A DNA stretch of 64,000 bases from Crocodylus rhombifer (GCA_038503035.1 JAVSML010025160.1:266258-330257), one strand, 5' to 3'. Shown: positions 36,128-49,385, counted from the first letter of the stretch. Notes: generated from the letters alone by a model not told the origin. Numbers and translations are program-made.

Positions 36128-36336
36128 CCTGGAATCCTGGTTTTCTCTGATTTAAACAAAAATCCCCAATTTTTTGATTAAAAAAGTAACCCCAGATCCA
36201 CATTTTTCTGTGATTAAAATGAAACATCACTATATATATATTAGTGGTGTTTCATTTAAATCATGGAAAAATGTGGTTTTGGGGGTGGGGGGGATTAACC
36301 AAAAACTGGAGAAAACCAGGATCCCTGTTTATCATT
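36128..36336. mobile_element. Foldback element, ~100-bp arms around a (TA)n centre
   Basis: The left arm runs from CTGGAATCCTGGTTTTCTCT to AAAATGAAACATCACTA. The right arm is its imperfect reverse complement, from TTAGTGGTGTTTCATTT to GGAGAAAACCAGGATCCCTG. The arms meet at TATATATATA (36232-36240). A single strand could form a hairpin covering nearly the whole element. It is either a DNA element with very long inverted repeats or two copies of one repeat placed head to head. Confidence 0.75.
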
Positions 36337-36344
36337 AGCATGTT

Positions 36345-39300
36345 TGCAGAATGTAAATTTGGAGGAGGTGGGGAATATATTTGCAATATGGTTCAAACCA
36401 GTTATTTTCAGGCAGCAATCTTGTAAGCTCTTTAACTTCCCTAAACTTCACTCATCCAGTCAGGGTGCAGAAACATTAATCAATTTAAGCAAATAATCCC
36501 CTAGCACCCCAAAGTCTGAAATAAGATTATGTAAATAATTTGACCCAAGTTGAAATTTTTTTTAAGTTGCAAAATCGAAGATTTTTGTTGATGATTTGCT
36601 ACCAAAAGTTAAAACATAAAAGAGAAAAATTAACTGACTAAATTATTTACTGCAAATAGCTTTTCTACTATAAATTCTATGAAGTTTTTCACTGAGAATA
36701 CTGATGTTAGTCTGGTTTCCTGGCTAAATTCCACCAAAAAATGGTTATATTCTGCCTGTTTCAACTTCCCTTTCAGCATGAGACAGCATTTGTCTTCCTA
36801 TCCAAAATTGTTTTCTACTGTGCTGTCAGAAGCCCAGGTTGCTTTGCCTGGGGTTTTATATAAGCTTTTTTAATAATAAACTGATAGGTATCATATTGCT
36901 CAGACTATTAATGAAAAAGGGGAACAAGTCATAGGGTTGCAAAAGCCTGAAATTTCTATTCTCTTATTTATACAATTTTAAAAATGTTAATATACCTAAG
37001 CTAGCTATTTCTGTCATGCCAAAACCATCCAACCAGAAAGTATGCAACCTGTGCTCAGCCTTCAAATGTTACTGCCTGCTTTTACTATTATATTGGAGAC
37101 ACCAATTTCAGCTTGGCAGCCTTCTCTTGTCTCTTAAAGTTGTGAACCTTGTGTTTTAATGATTGCTCTGTGGGTTTGGGATCATCTGCACTTGACTGAA
37201 AGCTCTACAGCAAATGGAAAAGCTTTGTAACTGTTCCTACAGCTCCACCTTTTGGAGGTTGATGATCTACCAAAATAACTAGGATTGGTTATTTTGGATA
37301 TAGGGAAGAAAAAACTTATTGTAGCTGTGGCTGACAGATTAATCTCTTGAAATACCTAAAACCTCTGAAAGGCTTTCTTCTTTAAAGGCCTGTTGATACG
37401 TCACATGATGTCTTCTAATACATCAACTTTTCAGACGTTTGATTTATATGTCATTTCTTGTACTATTGGGGACACTTATATGTAATACCTTCAGTAAAAA
37501 AATGTTACCTCCTCTTTATGCTTCACCCCCATCTAAAACCACGTGGCCAGATTCAACTCTGGTATAGGATAGTATCAGAGGCAGTAAACTCCTTCAGTGC
37601 TGGGGGGCAGGATGAGAGGCAGGGATTAGGCAGACCACTGGAAAGCAGAGGGGGAGGACAGACTCTTATCTGTCCCTGCTTCTGCATTTAAGTGGGAGCT
37701 GCCATTGCTGTGGCTGCTGTCACTGAGGAACAGGCTTACTGCACACTAGCTGCAGCATGGGCTCCCCAGGAGCCACCCCAAGTGCTCTGTTCACTCACCC
37801 TCCTTGCCCAGATATGCTACTGAGCACTGGGTGTGGGCATTCTATAGCAAAGACATGGTGGGGGCACCATTCTGCTCACTCCGTCTAATCCCAGATACAT
37901 TTCTGGGTGAGGGGCTACACACGTCCAGCTCCTATGGCCAAGCAGTGCAGGTCTATTCCTATCATGGCAAAGATTCCAGGGGTAGAAGCGGTGCTGGTTA
38001 TAGCCATGTTAGTCTCATAAAAGGGGTAGGAGGGTGATTCTGGTGCCCCCTCTTAAGACAGTGCCTGAGATTGGTGCTCCACTCATCCTACCTTAGTTAT
38101 GCTACTGGTTGGTATGATTACCTTTATTTGGACCATTTGCAATGTAAAGTCATCCACTTAACAGAATCAAGTGTTAAAACTTTCATGATCTGGGACGGTA
38201 ATGAGAGAAAAGGACACATTGATCTGAATAATCACTGAATTTAAAAAAAAATCTGATCTGGATTACAGCACAAATCTTTCTCTGGTATGAACAATGGGAA
38301 TATATTGCAGCTGTCAGCAAAAGAAAGGCCTGATCCAAAGCCCACTCAAGGCACTGGAAGGATATGAGTCACTTTCAATGGAATCTGAATCAAGTCTGAA
38401 TCTGAATGAGGACGAATAAATACTATGGTTGCCAAGAATGGTCTCCAAAAGAAAACTATTCCAATAGAATAAATGTCTTTAATTTAGCCATTTCATAATA
38501 CATTTTGAATTTTAAAAAAAGGTACTGTAAGTGCCAGATAAAATGCCTCCCACTCTTTTTGCCATTAGCCCAAGGATTAAATAGCCTTCCTGGGTAACAG
38601 ATTTATTTGCCTTCTTCACTTCTTAGGCTGTAAACTATGTCAGCTGCATTTTAGACTGGTTAGTATTATGGATACACAGAATCAACTTTATATGTATAAT
38701 CATGGGCATGACTGGTAAATTGGCTCCCAGTGTCTCTAGAATCACAATTAAAACACTTGACAAACCACATGGCTTCGCTAATCCTGCTTTAAAAGTCTCT
38801 GTTGGTAAGGATGGCAGACTGCCTTACTTTTCTACTGGAAGACTGCAAGACCTAGTTTTACTTGGTCTCTTTTTAAAAACACTTTTTCCCCCCTTGGCTC
38901 TATGGTTCATGTTTCACTTGTAACATTCTGCCTCAGTTCACTATGCCATGTAACAATCTCCTCTTTGTTTAACCCTACTACCTCATTTCTCTCTATTAGT
39001 CTTTAATCCCTGTCAGGGTTTCACCTTTGCAACCATGAGGTCAGAGCTCACGTTGATTGGGAAAGGAAATCCTGATGATTGTTGCTGACAGAAAGCTGAT
39101 AATGCTGTTTTTGGCAGCAATAAATTCTCAGTCTCCAAATGAAGACTAATCTTTGAGCCAGGAATCAGCTCTTTCTGTAGTTTTTTTGGCCTCATTCACA
39201 AATATTCTCCCATGCTCAAGCTGCCTGGCCTTTGGAGTATACAATACACCTATGCTGTTGTGTAGAATTGTTTATTCAGGGAGCAAAATAAGCAGCAATC

Positions 39301-40285
39301 CATCAGTGAGAGACGGAAAAATATTAAATAAATCATCAATATTATCCGCCTTCTCAAGTGCAGCACTTCTGAGTTACTCATCTCTGCGTGTGTCTAGTGT
39401 GATAGTTGGACTCTGTCCTGCTGCTTAACTATTTCTTGTTCAAATTATGATAATTCTGTTCAATTTTTATACAGTTTTTACAAGAAGATTAAAAGAGCAA
39501 AACTGTACATGAAACATACCCTCTTTCTCTTCCTTCCTGTCTACTATCCCTCAATATATCTCTTCATTGCAAGAAAACATCCTAATTTATGCGAGGAGTA
39601 TTGCTATTTAATAGAACTTCAATGCCAATGAACTTTTCCCTTGACAGCTATATTTGAGACTACCCCTCAGAGGCTTGTCCACTGGGTTATATGCTTACAT
39701 TGAGAACCTCAATGCGTTCCATTGGCTATTGTTTTTAATGGCCCTTTTCTCTATAATAGGCCAAACTCAATCTTTTGATCAGAATGTCCCTAGACTTTGA
39801 TCTGAATGCAGACTTGAACTTCACAGTTTGGGTCTCTCTCCTAACAGTGGGTATATTTTACTCTCCTTCCCTCTAACAATAAAAATGCTTCATACTACCC
39901 TGAACAGCTGGTAGCATTTTAATCCCTGTATAACCAACTTTTTTTCTTCTGCTTTAGGCTTGGTCTTGCAAATGATGTTAGCTAAATATCATACAACTAT
40001 AATTTTCCTGAATGTGTTTCTGGATATACCCAAGCATACATGTATCAAAACTCTTAAATCCAAGGATCCCTAGTTTACTTCTTTTTTTTTTAATTCTCTC
40101 CTGGTCTGTCCTCATATGTCATATATTGTAATCCTAATATCACAGAGATACTGGCCAGTGGAGTAATGTCACAGGAAAAATAATAAAAGCCCCATTGTCT
40201 GAGTAATTTCATCCACGCCATTCTAGACAATCCTGAATTAATTTAAACCTTCACACTTGGCTAATTTGTTTTTGTTCAAAAAGAG
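36345..40285. other. Intergenic sequence, nothing recognised
   Basis: This is AT-rich sequence with many short frames. TATAGCCATGTTAGTCT at 37997 and similar words suggest old repeat fragments. No exon was recognised. Confidence 0.5.
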
Positions 40286-40291
40286 GGAATT

Positions 40292-42190
40292 TCATAGTTT
40301 CTAGGATTGGAAGGGACCTGAGTAGATCATCTAGTCCGACCCCCTGCCATGGCAGGAAGGAGTACTGGGGTCAAACGACCCCAGCAAGGTGTTCATCTAG
40401 CCTCCTCTTATAGACCCCCAGAGTAGAAGCCAGCACCACTTTGCCTGGAAGTTGGTTCCAGATCCTAGCCGCCCTGACAGTGAAGTAGCGGCTCCTGATG
40501 TCTAGCCTAAACCTACCCTCTGCCAGCTTGTGACCGTTATTCCTGGTCACTCCTGGCAGTGCACGGGGGAACAGGGACTTCCCCAGTGCCTGCTGGTCCC
40601 CTCTGACTAGTTTGTAACAGACCACTAGATCCCCCCTCAGCCTTCTCTTGTGGAGGCTGAACAGGTTCAGGTCCCTGAGCCTCTCCTCCTAGGGCCTGCC
40701 CTGTTGCTCCTGATCATGCGAGTGGCCTTCCTCTGGACCCTCTCCATGTTGTCCACATCCCTCTTGAAGTGCAGCCCCCAGAACTGGATGCAGTACTCCA
40801 GCTGCAGCCTGACCAGTGCCGCATAGAGGGGGAGGATCCCCTCCTTGGACCTGCTGGTCACAGGGCACCATGATGATTGACTTCCATCAATTACCACACT
40901 TTGGGTCTGACCACAGAGCCATTTCTTCAGCCAGCGGATCATGGTGGACCCAAGGCCACAATTGGCCAGTTTCGCCAAGAGGTGATCATGGGATACCAGA
41001 TCAAAGGCTTTTTTAAAGTCAAGATATATGATATCAATCTCTTCTCCCTTGTCCAGGTGATAGGTCACCTGGTCATAGAAGGTAATGGGATTGGTCAAGC
41101 AAGACCTACCTGCAACAAACCCGTGCTGGCTATCCCTCAGGATGTTGGCATCTGCCAGTCCATTAAGGATGGCCTCTTTAATAAACTTTTCTAAGACCTT
41201 TACTGGGATAGAAGTCAGGCTGATGGGCCTATAGTTAGCCGGATCCACTTTCCTCCCTTTCCTGAAGATAGGCACCACATTGGCCTTCTTCCAGTCTTCA
41301 GGCACTACACCAGAGCACCAGGAGTTTTCAAAGATCCATGCCAGAGGCTGGGCTATGACGCTTGCCAGCTCCTTGAGTACCCTGGGGTGTAGATTGTCAG
41401 GGCCGGCTGACTTGAAGGTATCCAGCCTCTCAAGGTGTTCCTTCATGAGGTCAGCATTAATGGAGGGCAGGGGATCTCCCTGACCTGGACCTCCCTGTCC
41501 CATAGCAGGCATCGCCATCCCATGGGACTGGTGAAAGACTGACGCAAAGTACCCATTTAATAGGTTGGCTTTTTCCTGGGCATCAGTTGTCAGCTGTCCC
41601 ATCTGGTTCAGCAGGGGTCCAATGTTGCCCTTGCTTTTCCTCCAGCTCCCCACATATCTGAAAAAGGACTTTTTATTGTCCTTGATGCTCAAAGCTAGTT
41701 AGAGTTCAGCTGCAGCCTTGGCTTTCCTGGTGTGCTCCCTCAGGACCGGACCAGTGCAGAATAATCCTCCTTGGAGGTGAATCCCATCCACCATGCTTTG
41801 TAGGCCTTTCTTTTTAGCCTCAGGAGGTCTGCTAGGTCCCTGGAGAGCCAGGGGGGCTGCTGTGCCCTCTTGCTGCCTATCCTCCAAGATGGAATAGACT
41901 TAGCTTGTGCATTGAGGATCTCTCCCTTGAGGAGCAACCACTCTTCCTGGACTCCCCTCGCCCTGGGGTCATGGTCCCTTAGGGCCTCACTGGCCAGCCT
42001 CCTGAGCTTGTCAGAGTCAGCTTTCCTGAAGTCAAGGACTTCAGTGTTGCTGACTGACTTGCCAGCTTTACGGCAGATGGTGAAGGTGATCAGCTCATGG
42101 TCGTTGTCACCCAGCTTCCCATAAATCACTAGGTCGCCGATTAGGTCATCCCCAGTAGCCAGTACTAGGTCGAGCAACTCATTCAAAGAA
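40292..42190 (-). mobile_element. CR1 LINE, 5'-truncated, RT catalytic box deleted
   Basis: This 1.9-kb CR1 reads on the minus strand from an endonuclease C-terminal piece (GDNDHELITF, with the DHE triad residues of APE-type endonucleases) through the linker (SIKDNKKSFFRYVGSW). The reverse transcriptase follows: DNLHPRVLKELA, FRKGRKVDPANYRPISLTS, DSQHGFVAGRSCLTN, YLDFKKAFDLVSHDHLLAKL. After DGSQSSWCPVTS the frame runs straight into RSKEGILPLYAALVRLQLEY, skipping the VPQGSVLGP and FADD blocks. The 341-codon frame is open across this deletion. The 3' UTR ends at 40292 with the CR1 tail TTCATAGTTTCTAGG. Its subfamily matches the CR1 at 7420. It cannot encode an active RT. Confidence 0.93.
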
Positions 42191-42230
42191 ACATGCCTTT
42201 CACAAGCTACAGCTTGCTTCATCAGATGCT
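42186..42230. repeat. Fragment of a dispersed repeat next to the CR1 5' end
   Basis: On the minus strand GCATCTGATGAAGCAAGCTG followed by TAGCTTGTGAAAGGCATG resembles the GGGCATCTGATG...CACAAAAGCTTAT sequence at 52406-52431. The CR1 seems to end inside this older repeat. Confidence 0.35.
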
Positions 42231-45200
42231 ATGGTTTTGTTTAGAAAAGAAGGAAGGGTTCTGAGGTGGGGAAGGGAGGCTGAATTGGGATTCTTGGTTA
42301 AAGCCAATCTTATATCACTTCTCTGGTCTTCTGGGAATTTTACCCTCTCTGCTGTTGAATCCTGCTTTATTTCTGGGTGTGGTAATTGGCTCAGTAATTT
42401 CAGACAGGTGAAGAGGCAAGGCAGAGATTATGGTGGTGCTATCCTGAGGCCAGCTGCTAAAGATGACAGAGCAGACAGGGAACAAGTGTTCTGCCTGCTT
42501 CAGCTGGGAATCATCCTTGTGGATGCGAAGTATAAATAAGGCTATTTGAAGCACAAGTCAACATGAAGGGGAAGAAAGCAGGAGGACTACTGCAGTGAGG
42601 AAGACTAAGGGAGAATTGCATTGCCTGCTTGAGAACCATGAGAATGGATTTTCTTAATCACTAGAAAATATACAGGAGAAATATGTTTTAGAAATTAGAT
42701 GGATTGGATGACCTTGCATTCATTTATATCTTTTATTTCTGAACCCTCAGATACTATAGTAATGATGAGTACTGTGTAAAAATACAACTGAATGAATACC
42801 AATGGAATCCCAGTGTGAAACTATACGACAAAGACAGCAGCATAAAAATACTCAGAGTAATGTATTTATGTTTATTCTGGTTGACAGACCACACTGTTGC
42901 CTTCAAATATTGGACCAGTTTCTGCTCACATTGTACAACTCCATTTCACAAAATTTAAAAAGGAAACTGCAACTTGCACAAAATCCATCTGACACTTATG
43001 AATGCTTCCTAGGACAGAGATCTTGGTCCATGCATAAACAGCTAATAGATAAAGTGTCAACAGATAGCACTCAAAAATATGCATCATTTTCCTGGGTACT
43101 GAATACATCCTGGTTGTTGTTACGGCTTCCTGCGAATACCTCTTTATATGCAGCAGTTAACAAATCTAGCAGCAAATTTAGCAAAGCACCTTTCCTGCAA
43201 ATCATTTGCTGCAGAGAGTATGTGTTATTTTATTAATATCACAGTTTTAGTGTATTTAATTAAGACTAGTTTCCTTAGATTACATGCTATATTTATATTT
43301 TATTTTAAATCCTTCAGACACCAAGGAGGAAATGCTGACTTGCTTTAGTCAAGCTAGTGCTGAAGCATACACTTAACCATTTTAAATTGCTATTCTGAAT
43401 CCAGTCAAATGTCTAAAACCAGTAACTCAGGAACTGAAAAGCCCTTGGCTGAAGCCCACATGAATGTCAAATATCACCATTTTTCAAGCCTAGTTTAATT
43501 TGGTCACAGACTATAACTAATTAGTCACTAAAAGTCTCTCTTTTTTAGCTATTTTTCTCATTTCAAAATGTAATTGCTAAACTAAAATTACCACAAAGTT
43601 ATTGTCACAAATCTAATTTGGTGAAGCTAGCCAGTATACCTTTAAATCTTTCTAAAAGTCATATACAGTAATTGAATGCAGGATCTGGAAAGATAGTCCT
43701 ACAGTGTTTATGCCATACCACAACTACTTAATAGCCCTTGGGACTGAGTATTGCCTTGGGTTCTGGAAGTTTTACAAAAATAAGAGTGCTGTTCTTTAAA
43801 AAAGAAAAAAAAAAAGCATTAATTTCAGCAGTATTCTTTAACCCTGTTGACTCCATGCAGTTCTTCTTGACACCCATTTTTTATTGTGTGATATTTATTT
43901 TGTTTTCCTACTCACATGAATGCAGCAAATACTTCAAGGTGCTCTACATAAACTGGTTGCTTATCCTAATTCAGCAGCTATCAACCTTCTAGCCTGTAAA
44001 TCACAGTACTGCTCTAATGGTGAGTGATCATACCATAATATATCCCTTTACCTTAACCCCTGATCTACTAGAGTTTCAGTATGATTGGAACTAGAGAACT
44101 ATCCTAACTTCCAATCTTGGAGCCATCTCTCCCAACTACAACCCCAAAAGCATCCAGAGAAGTGGCCCAATGATTGTTGACCAGCACACCTGGAAATGTC
44201 TCTTGTTGAAACCTACAGCAAAGTGGAGGTTAATCCCTTCTGATTTATCACAGTTGGTATAGCACAGGCACCACCCTAACCATAAGAGAAGTTGCAAAAG
44301 TAGACCCCTAGTACACAGTGATTTGTGCTAGATTAAACACATCCTATAGAACAGAACTCTGAAGAGAGACAACAAGCCCAAGGAAAGGAGATGAGAAGCT
44401 AGGTTCATGTAGTGTTGCCTAGGAACTAGCTTTTGTTAATTCAAGTGGTTGCTGGGAAAGATGTTATTTTTGAGTTACACAGGGATGTGTAACTCTCAGG
44501 GGATGGAGTGGTATTCAAAGATGGAGGTCAAAACAAAAATATGAACATTACTGTGACACGTAGATCCATCAATGGCACAATTTCCTGAAAAGTCGAGGTG
44601 CCTTTCAAACAGAATTGTCTGATTTTGGCAAGTGGCGGCCATAACTGCCTTACCAGTGGAGGCATGCAGATATCTATTGCATCCTAAGTCTGAATCTAGC
44701 ATTTCTACTAAGGCTGGTTTTAAAAAAAATCATTTGAAACTGCTTTCTAGTGAAATATTGAGTTTAAGATTATTTTTCAGTTTTGGGAAATTTTTTTAAA
44801 TAGGTTTATGCCTTCTAAGGAAAATGCCATGGACAAAAATAACAAAGAGCAAAAACAAATAAACAAAAAAACCCAGTGCAGACAGAAGTTACAGAAGCTC
44901 TGTATTGAAACATTTTCACCTGACCACTCATACAACAATGGGTCAGATTTTCACTCCATTGGCCATTGTTGAAGCAGTCTGCAGTCATGCACTTGTATTT
45001 GGTCATGGCTATAGGCTGCTTTCTGTGACTAGATTGGGTGAAAATGGTCACTTCTATCTGCACCCTAAATGTAGAAAAAACAAAAAATTGAGGTTCAAAA
45101 TTGAAATATGCTTCAGGATGTTATGGCAGGCTCTCAGAAGTGTTATAGTTTTGGAGTTTCTTGCTCCCATTGTTCCCATATGTGCCAAAATATATGGTCA

Positions 45201-45595
45201 GACTATTCATTACAACCAAGAACTCCTGTGAAGTACCTATCACTTCCTTTCTTGGAAAGGGAGACTGGAGGTACATTATGAAAAGAGTAGTCTGACTGGG
45301 GAGCTCTGCTACTTTGTAGAATGGGAGCAAGAGGTATGCAATCAAACATCCTATAAGGAACCACAAGAGCATTTCTCAACTGAAATATTTTGGTTTTTTT
45401 GAATTTTTTCCAAAAAAGTCAAAATTTTCAGCAGGGAACAAAACCCATTTTCTGGCCAATGCTAGTCCTCACTTTTCAAATCCAGCCCCAGGACTGAATA
45501 TGAAGTACTGGCATCTAGTTAAGCTAGTTCATACTTTTGAAATAAAATAATTGAAGAAAATAAAATCAGTGCTGAAAAGATTCCAGGTGTTGAAT
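42231..45595. other. Intergenic sequence, nothing recognised
   Basis: This is AT-rich sequence without recognisable exon, RNA gene or clear repeat. Confidence 0.5.
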
Positions 45596-45690
45596 GATTT
45601 ACACAAAGTCATACAGGAAGACTGACAGAGTCAGGAACTGAACTCGGATCTTCTGTGTCCAACTCTAGTGCCCTAACCACAAAACCTTCC
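45596..45690 (-). mobile_element. MIR SINE fragment
   Basis: The plus strand has the antisense MIR core and tRNA-like end: AAGTCATACAGGAAGACTGA, CAGAGTCAGGAACTGAACTC, then TGCCCTAACCAC. It is old and short. Confidence 0.6.
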
Positions 45691-45964
45691 TGGCAGTTCA
45701 GTCAGTTTAACACAAATAAGAATACAATAATAGTTTGCAGACATTGCTGTTTGGGGCTCAACAATTTTGAAAATTGCCTAAATATGGAGATAAAAGCTTA
45801 ACTGCGCTTTCCTAGTTATGGAAATCTTGGCCCCAACCTGCAAATAACCACATATTATATAGATCATATTAATATTAAGATCTATCAAAGCTTTACAATT
45901 TTTTTTCTCATCTAACAATATCACTACTGCTTTTGTCTCCTGAGAATTGTTTATTATTTTGTTT

Positions 45965-46075
45965 ATGCAATTTATATGCTGCCCTTCCCAACAGAGGCTC
46001 AGGGTTTACAGCAAGAGGAACAGAATCTTAAAAGGGCAACTAGAATAAATAAAATAAGACAATAAAGTGAAATAA
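45965..46075. repeat. Unclassified old retroposon fragment
   Basis: ATTTATATGCTGCCCTTCCC, then AGGCTCAGGGTTTACAG, then AATAAATAAAATAAGACAAT resembles a 3' terminal block common in reptile retroposons. I cannot name the family. Confidence 0.3.
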
Positions 46076-46719
46076 AGCAGAGATCCTCTAAACAACATCT
46101 GGTGCCTTCTTTCGTGCCTCTGAGGGCATTTTCTTCCCTGCATGCCATCATCACTCCCCTGCCCAGCACAACTGTGATAGGTGAAGTTGTTACCCCAATG
46201 GTTTCCTCTCTGAGCTCACTGCCTTCTTCCAATATCTGGTGGATTCTATCAGGCCACTGGGGTCAAAAGACCTCACTAATCCATGGACTACCTGAGCAGG
46301 TGGATGACTGGGGAGGATAGCCTGAACCTGACATCTCCAGACACTGATTGGGCAGAGACACAAGCTGAGATAAGTTAAACTCCCTCCCCACTCCTCATCT
46401 CTCACTTGGAGGGGTGGTGTCTTTCCCATTCCCCTGAGGTTTCCCCCACTAGGTCGGGCTATCCCTGGATGGGAGAGATTGATAAAATTCCTTGTTAACA
46501 TTTTTTATTGACCATACAGTATTTTTTCAACTGAATCAAAGCCATTACTTATCTAAGTAAACATCAATAGAAAAGCATTAAGGATATCTTTAAAAAACAT
46601 GGCCAATCAGATTCTTTTTTGAAATCATGGTTATTTTTAAGTCCTTGCCTGCATACAAATTCCAAGTCTGCATATGAATACCATCACATAGATGACCTTA
46701 TAACATCTACTGCATATTA

Positions 46720-46980
46720 TTAACTAATCCTTATATGGCCCCTTGCCCATGGTATCTTGAGTTGTTCACACATATTATTTGATTTACCTTTGCAAGATTC
46801 CTGCAAGATAGTTAAAAATATGATTTTTGTTCCTATATTATCCACTCCTATATGGGGAACTGGGATACTGAGAGATAAAATGATTTGCCTGAGTTAACAC
46901 CAGGCATCAGTGGCAGAACTGGGAAATGAACCCAAATCTCTGGAGTTCCTTGTCATTAATTTAATCTATTTAACACAATA
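46720..46980 (-). mobile_element. MIR SINE, longer copy
   Basis: The plus strand follows the antisense MIR consensus over most of its length: CCTGCAAGATAG, GGGGAACTGGGATACTGAGA, AATGATTTGCCTGAGTTAAC, CAGTGGCAGAACTGGGAAAT, GAACCCAAATCTC. This is the best preserved of the three MIR copies seen. Confidence 0.8.
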
Positions 46981-47784
46981 AAGAATACAGTTACAGTCCA
47001 TACTGGCAAAACACTGTAGTTAAGTTTAGCTGGTTATCAGAACACCCATCTCATCTTTCACCAGACACAATCAAACCAGACGCCCCAAACCACACAGAAG
47101 TGCACCTCTTATCTTTTCTTTTCCCACAGGAGATTGCTTTCCTTTCCATCTCTCCACAGGGGAATGGTACATTTCCACCCACTGCTTTTGACAAATTAAC
47201 TTAATTGTTGATGATGATATAATATGACTAATAAAGGGGCAGTGGTGTGAATACCTTAAGGCCAAAGATAATATAAAATGGTGATGACAGTCCACTGGCG
47301 CTGAAAGAATAAGTTAGTATTACTTTTCAAATGAGATTTATTGACTGTCAGCATAAGGTGAAGAGACTGCAAGTTATTTTACTGATAGACTTTATTTTAC
47401 TATTTAATGAGTGATTGTTTGCTCTGCTGTGTAGGTGCTTTACACAACTCAAATTATGGCGACCTTTATATTCTGCAGTTAAGAATCTGTCAGCATTTCT
47501 ACTGGAGGGGTTGATAACATAGCCAATTTACTTTAGTCTGAACAGTTCTATAGGGAAATTTATTTTAAAATATTAATTAAACAGTGAATAGAAAAATGAA
47601 CTAAAAAAAAGATTTCTAACATCGCTTTAGGTATGTTTTCATGTTCTACTCATGAAAAACTGTGTTTCTAGAAAATACAACTCTGCAAATACCTTGGCAT
47701 AGACTTTGCAATTTTTGATACAAAGTAAAAGTTTACAAAGTGACAAAGAACCAGAATAACAAGGTATTTTAATGTTTAACTTCC
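46981..47784. other. Intergenic sequence, nothing recognised
   Basis: This is AT-rich sequence between a MIR and the large CR1. Confidence 0.5.
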
Positions 47785-48898
47785 ATTCATAGAATCATAG
47801 AACTGGAAGGGACCTGTAAGATCATCACGTCTGATCCCCTGCCATGGACAGGAACTTACTGGGCTCAGATGAGCTCAACAAGGTACCTGCCCAGCCTCAT
47901 CTTGAACACCTCCAAGGACGGTGACTGCACCACCTCAGCTGGTAGTGTGTTCCAGACTCTGGTGATCCTTACAGAAAAAAAGGTTTATCTTATGTCTATC
48001 CTAAACTTACTCTCTACTAGCTTATGCCCATTTGTCCTCATCCTCCCTTGAGGTGCCTTCTTGAAGAGTTGCTCCCCTAGAACTTGGTGCGCACCCCTGA
48101 CGTACTTGTAGGTGGCTATCAAGTCACTGCTCAGCCTTGTCTTACTCAGACTAAACAGGCCCAGTTCCTGGGGTCTCTCCCCATACGGCCTACCCTCCAT
48201 GCCCTTAACCATATGGGTGGCCCTTCTTTGTACCCTCTTGAGCTTATCCATATACTTCTTGAAGTGTGGTGCCCAGAACTGGACACATTCCTACAGCTGA
48301 GGCCCCACCAATGGTGAACAGAGAGGGAGGAGCATCTCCCTGGATTTATTGGCCACACATCGGCTGATGCACTCCAAAGTTCTGTTTGCCCTACTGGCAG
48401 CCTCATTGCACTGTTGGCTCATATTCATCTTCATGTGACCCCCAGGTCTTGTTTAGATGCTGTGGACAGCCAGTGGACAACCACCCATTGTGTAGTTATG
48501 ATGAGGGTTCTTCCTACCCAGAAGAAGGACCTTGCACTTCTGCCTGTTAAACCTCATCTCATTCCATTCCACTCATGATTCCAGTCTGTCAAGGCCATCC
48601 TGGATCTTTGCCCCATCCTCTGATGTGCCCATGTTTTCCCACAGCTTGGTATCAGCCATGAATTTAATCATAGAGCTTTCCATCCCCTCATGTAGATTAT
48701 TAATATATTTAAATATATTAAAGAGCACCGATTCCGGGGGACATGACTGGAGACAACCCTCCAGGATGAGGCCATCCCATCAATTACAAATCTCTGGGAG
48801 TTGTCCACCCATCTAACTGTAAGCCAGTTATCCACTCATCTAACTGTAGACTGGCCCAGCCCAGTACCCTCCAGTTTGATTTGATTGAGAGAATCTTT
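47785..48898 (-). mobile_element. Large CR1 LINE, 3' half
   Basis: This is the 3' part of a nearly full-length CR1. On the minus strand it contains the end of RT and the C-terminal ORF2 region. Near 48660-48890 the RT blocks are recognisable but decayed (RFVIDGMASSW, LFNIFKYINNLH-type sequence, and FMADTKLWENMG where an active copy has FADDTKL). CKVLLLGRKNPH, KLKRVQRRATHMVKGM and NGHKLVESKFRIDIR follow, and the CR1 3' UTR ends at about 47785 with ATTCATAGAATCATAG. The second catalytic Asp of the FADD box is Thr here, so the copy is inactive. It continues at 49386 beyond an inserted CR1. Confidence 0.9.
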
Positions 48899-49385
48899 CA
48901 TAGATTCATAGATGCTAGGGTCGGAAGGGACCTCAATAGANNNNNNNNNNNNNNNNNNNNNNNNNNNNNNNNNNNNNNNNNNNNNNNNNNNNNNNNNNNN
49001 NNNNNNNNNNNNNNNNNNNNNNNNNNNNNNNNNNNNNNNNNNNNNNNNNNNNNNNNNNNNNNNNNNNNNNNNNNNNNNNNNNNNNNNNNNNNNNNNNNNN
49101 NNNNNNNNNNNNNNNNNNNNNNNNNNNNNNNNNNNNNNNNNNNNNNNNNNNNNNNNNNNNNNNNNNNNNNNNNNNNNNNNNNNNNNNNNNNNNNNNNNNN
49201 NNNNNNNNNNNNNNNNNNNNNNNNNNNNNNNNNNNNNNNNNNNNNNNNNNNNNNNNNNNNNNNNNNNNNNNNNNNNNNNNNNNNNNNNNNNNNNNNNNNN
49301 NNNNNNNNNNNNNNNNNNNNNNNNNNNNNNNNNNNNNNNNTGGCTTTTCTGATGGTTTCGTCACACTGCCGACTCATGTTCATCT
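48899..49385 (-). mobile_element. Second CR1 nested in the large CR1; contains the assembly gap
   Basis: At 48899 a fresh CR1 3' end appears (TCATAGATTCATAGATGCTA, then GGGTCGGAAGGGACCTC). After the gap, 49341-49385 encodes the ORF2 peptide MNMSRQCDETIRKA on the minus strand. The host CR1's RT sequence resumes immediately (DVIYLDTVKPLI-like). The insert is therefore a 5'-truncated CR1 with the same orientation as its host. It is 487 bp as written, but 400 of these are N, so its true length is unknown. Confidence 0.8.
48941..49340. other. Assembly gap (400 N)
   Basis: Exactly 400 unknown bases lie inside the nested CR1. Open frames drawn across it are meaningless. Confidence 1.

Noticed and set aside
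43965..44030. Possible hAT left end (CAGCTATCAACCTTC)
   Set aside because: Only a loose match, with no right end or target duplication.
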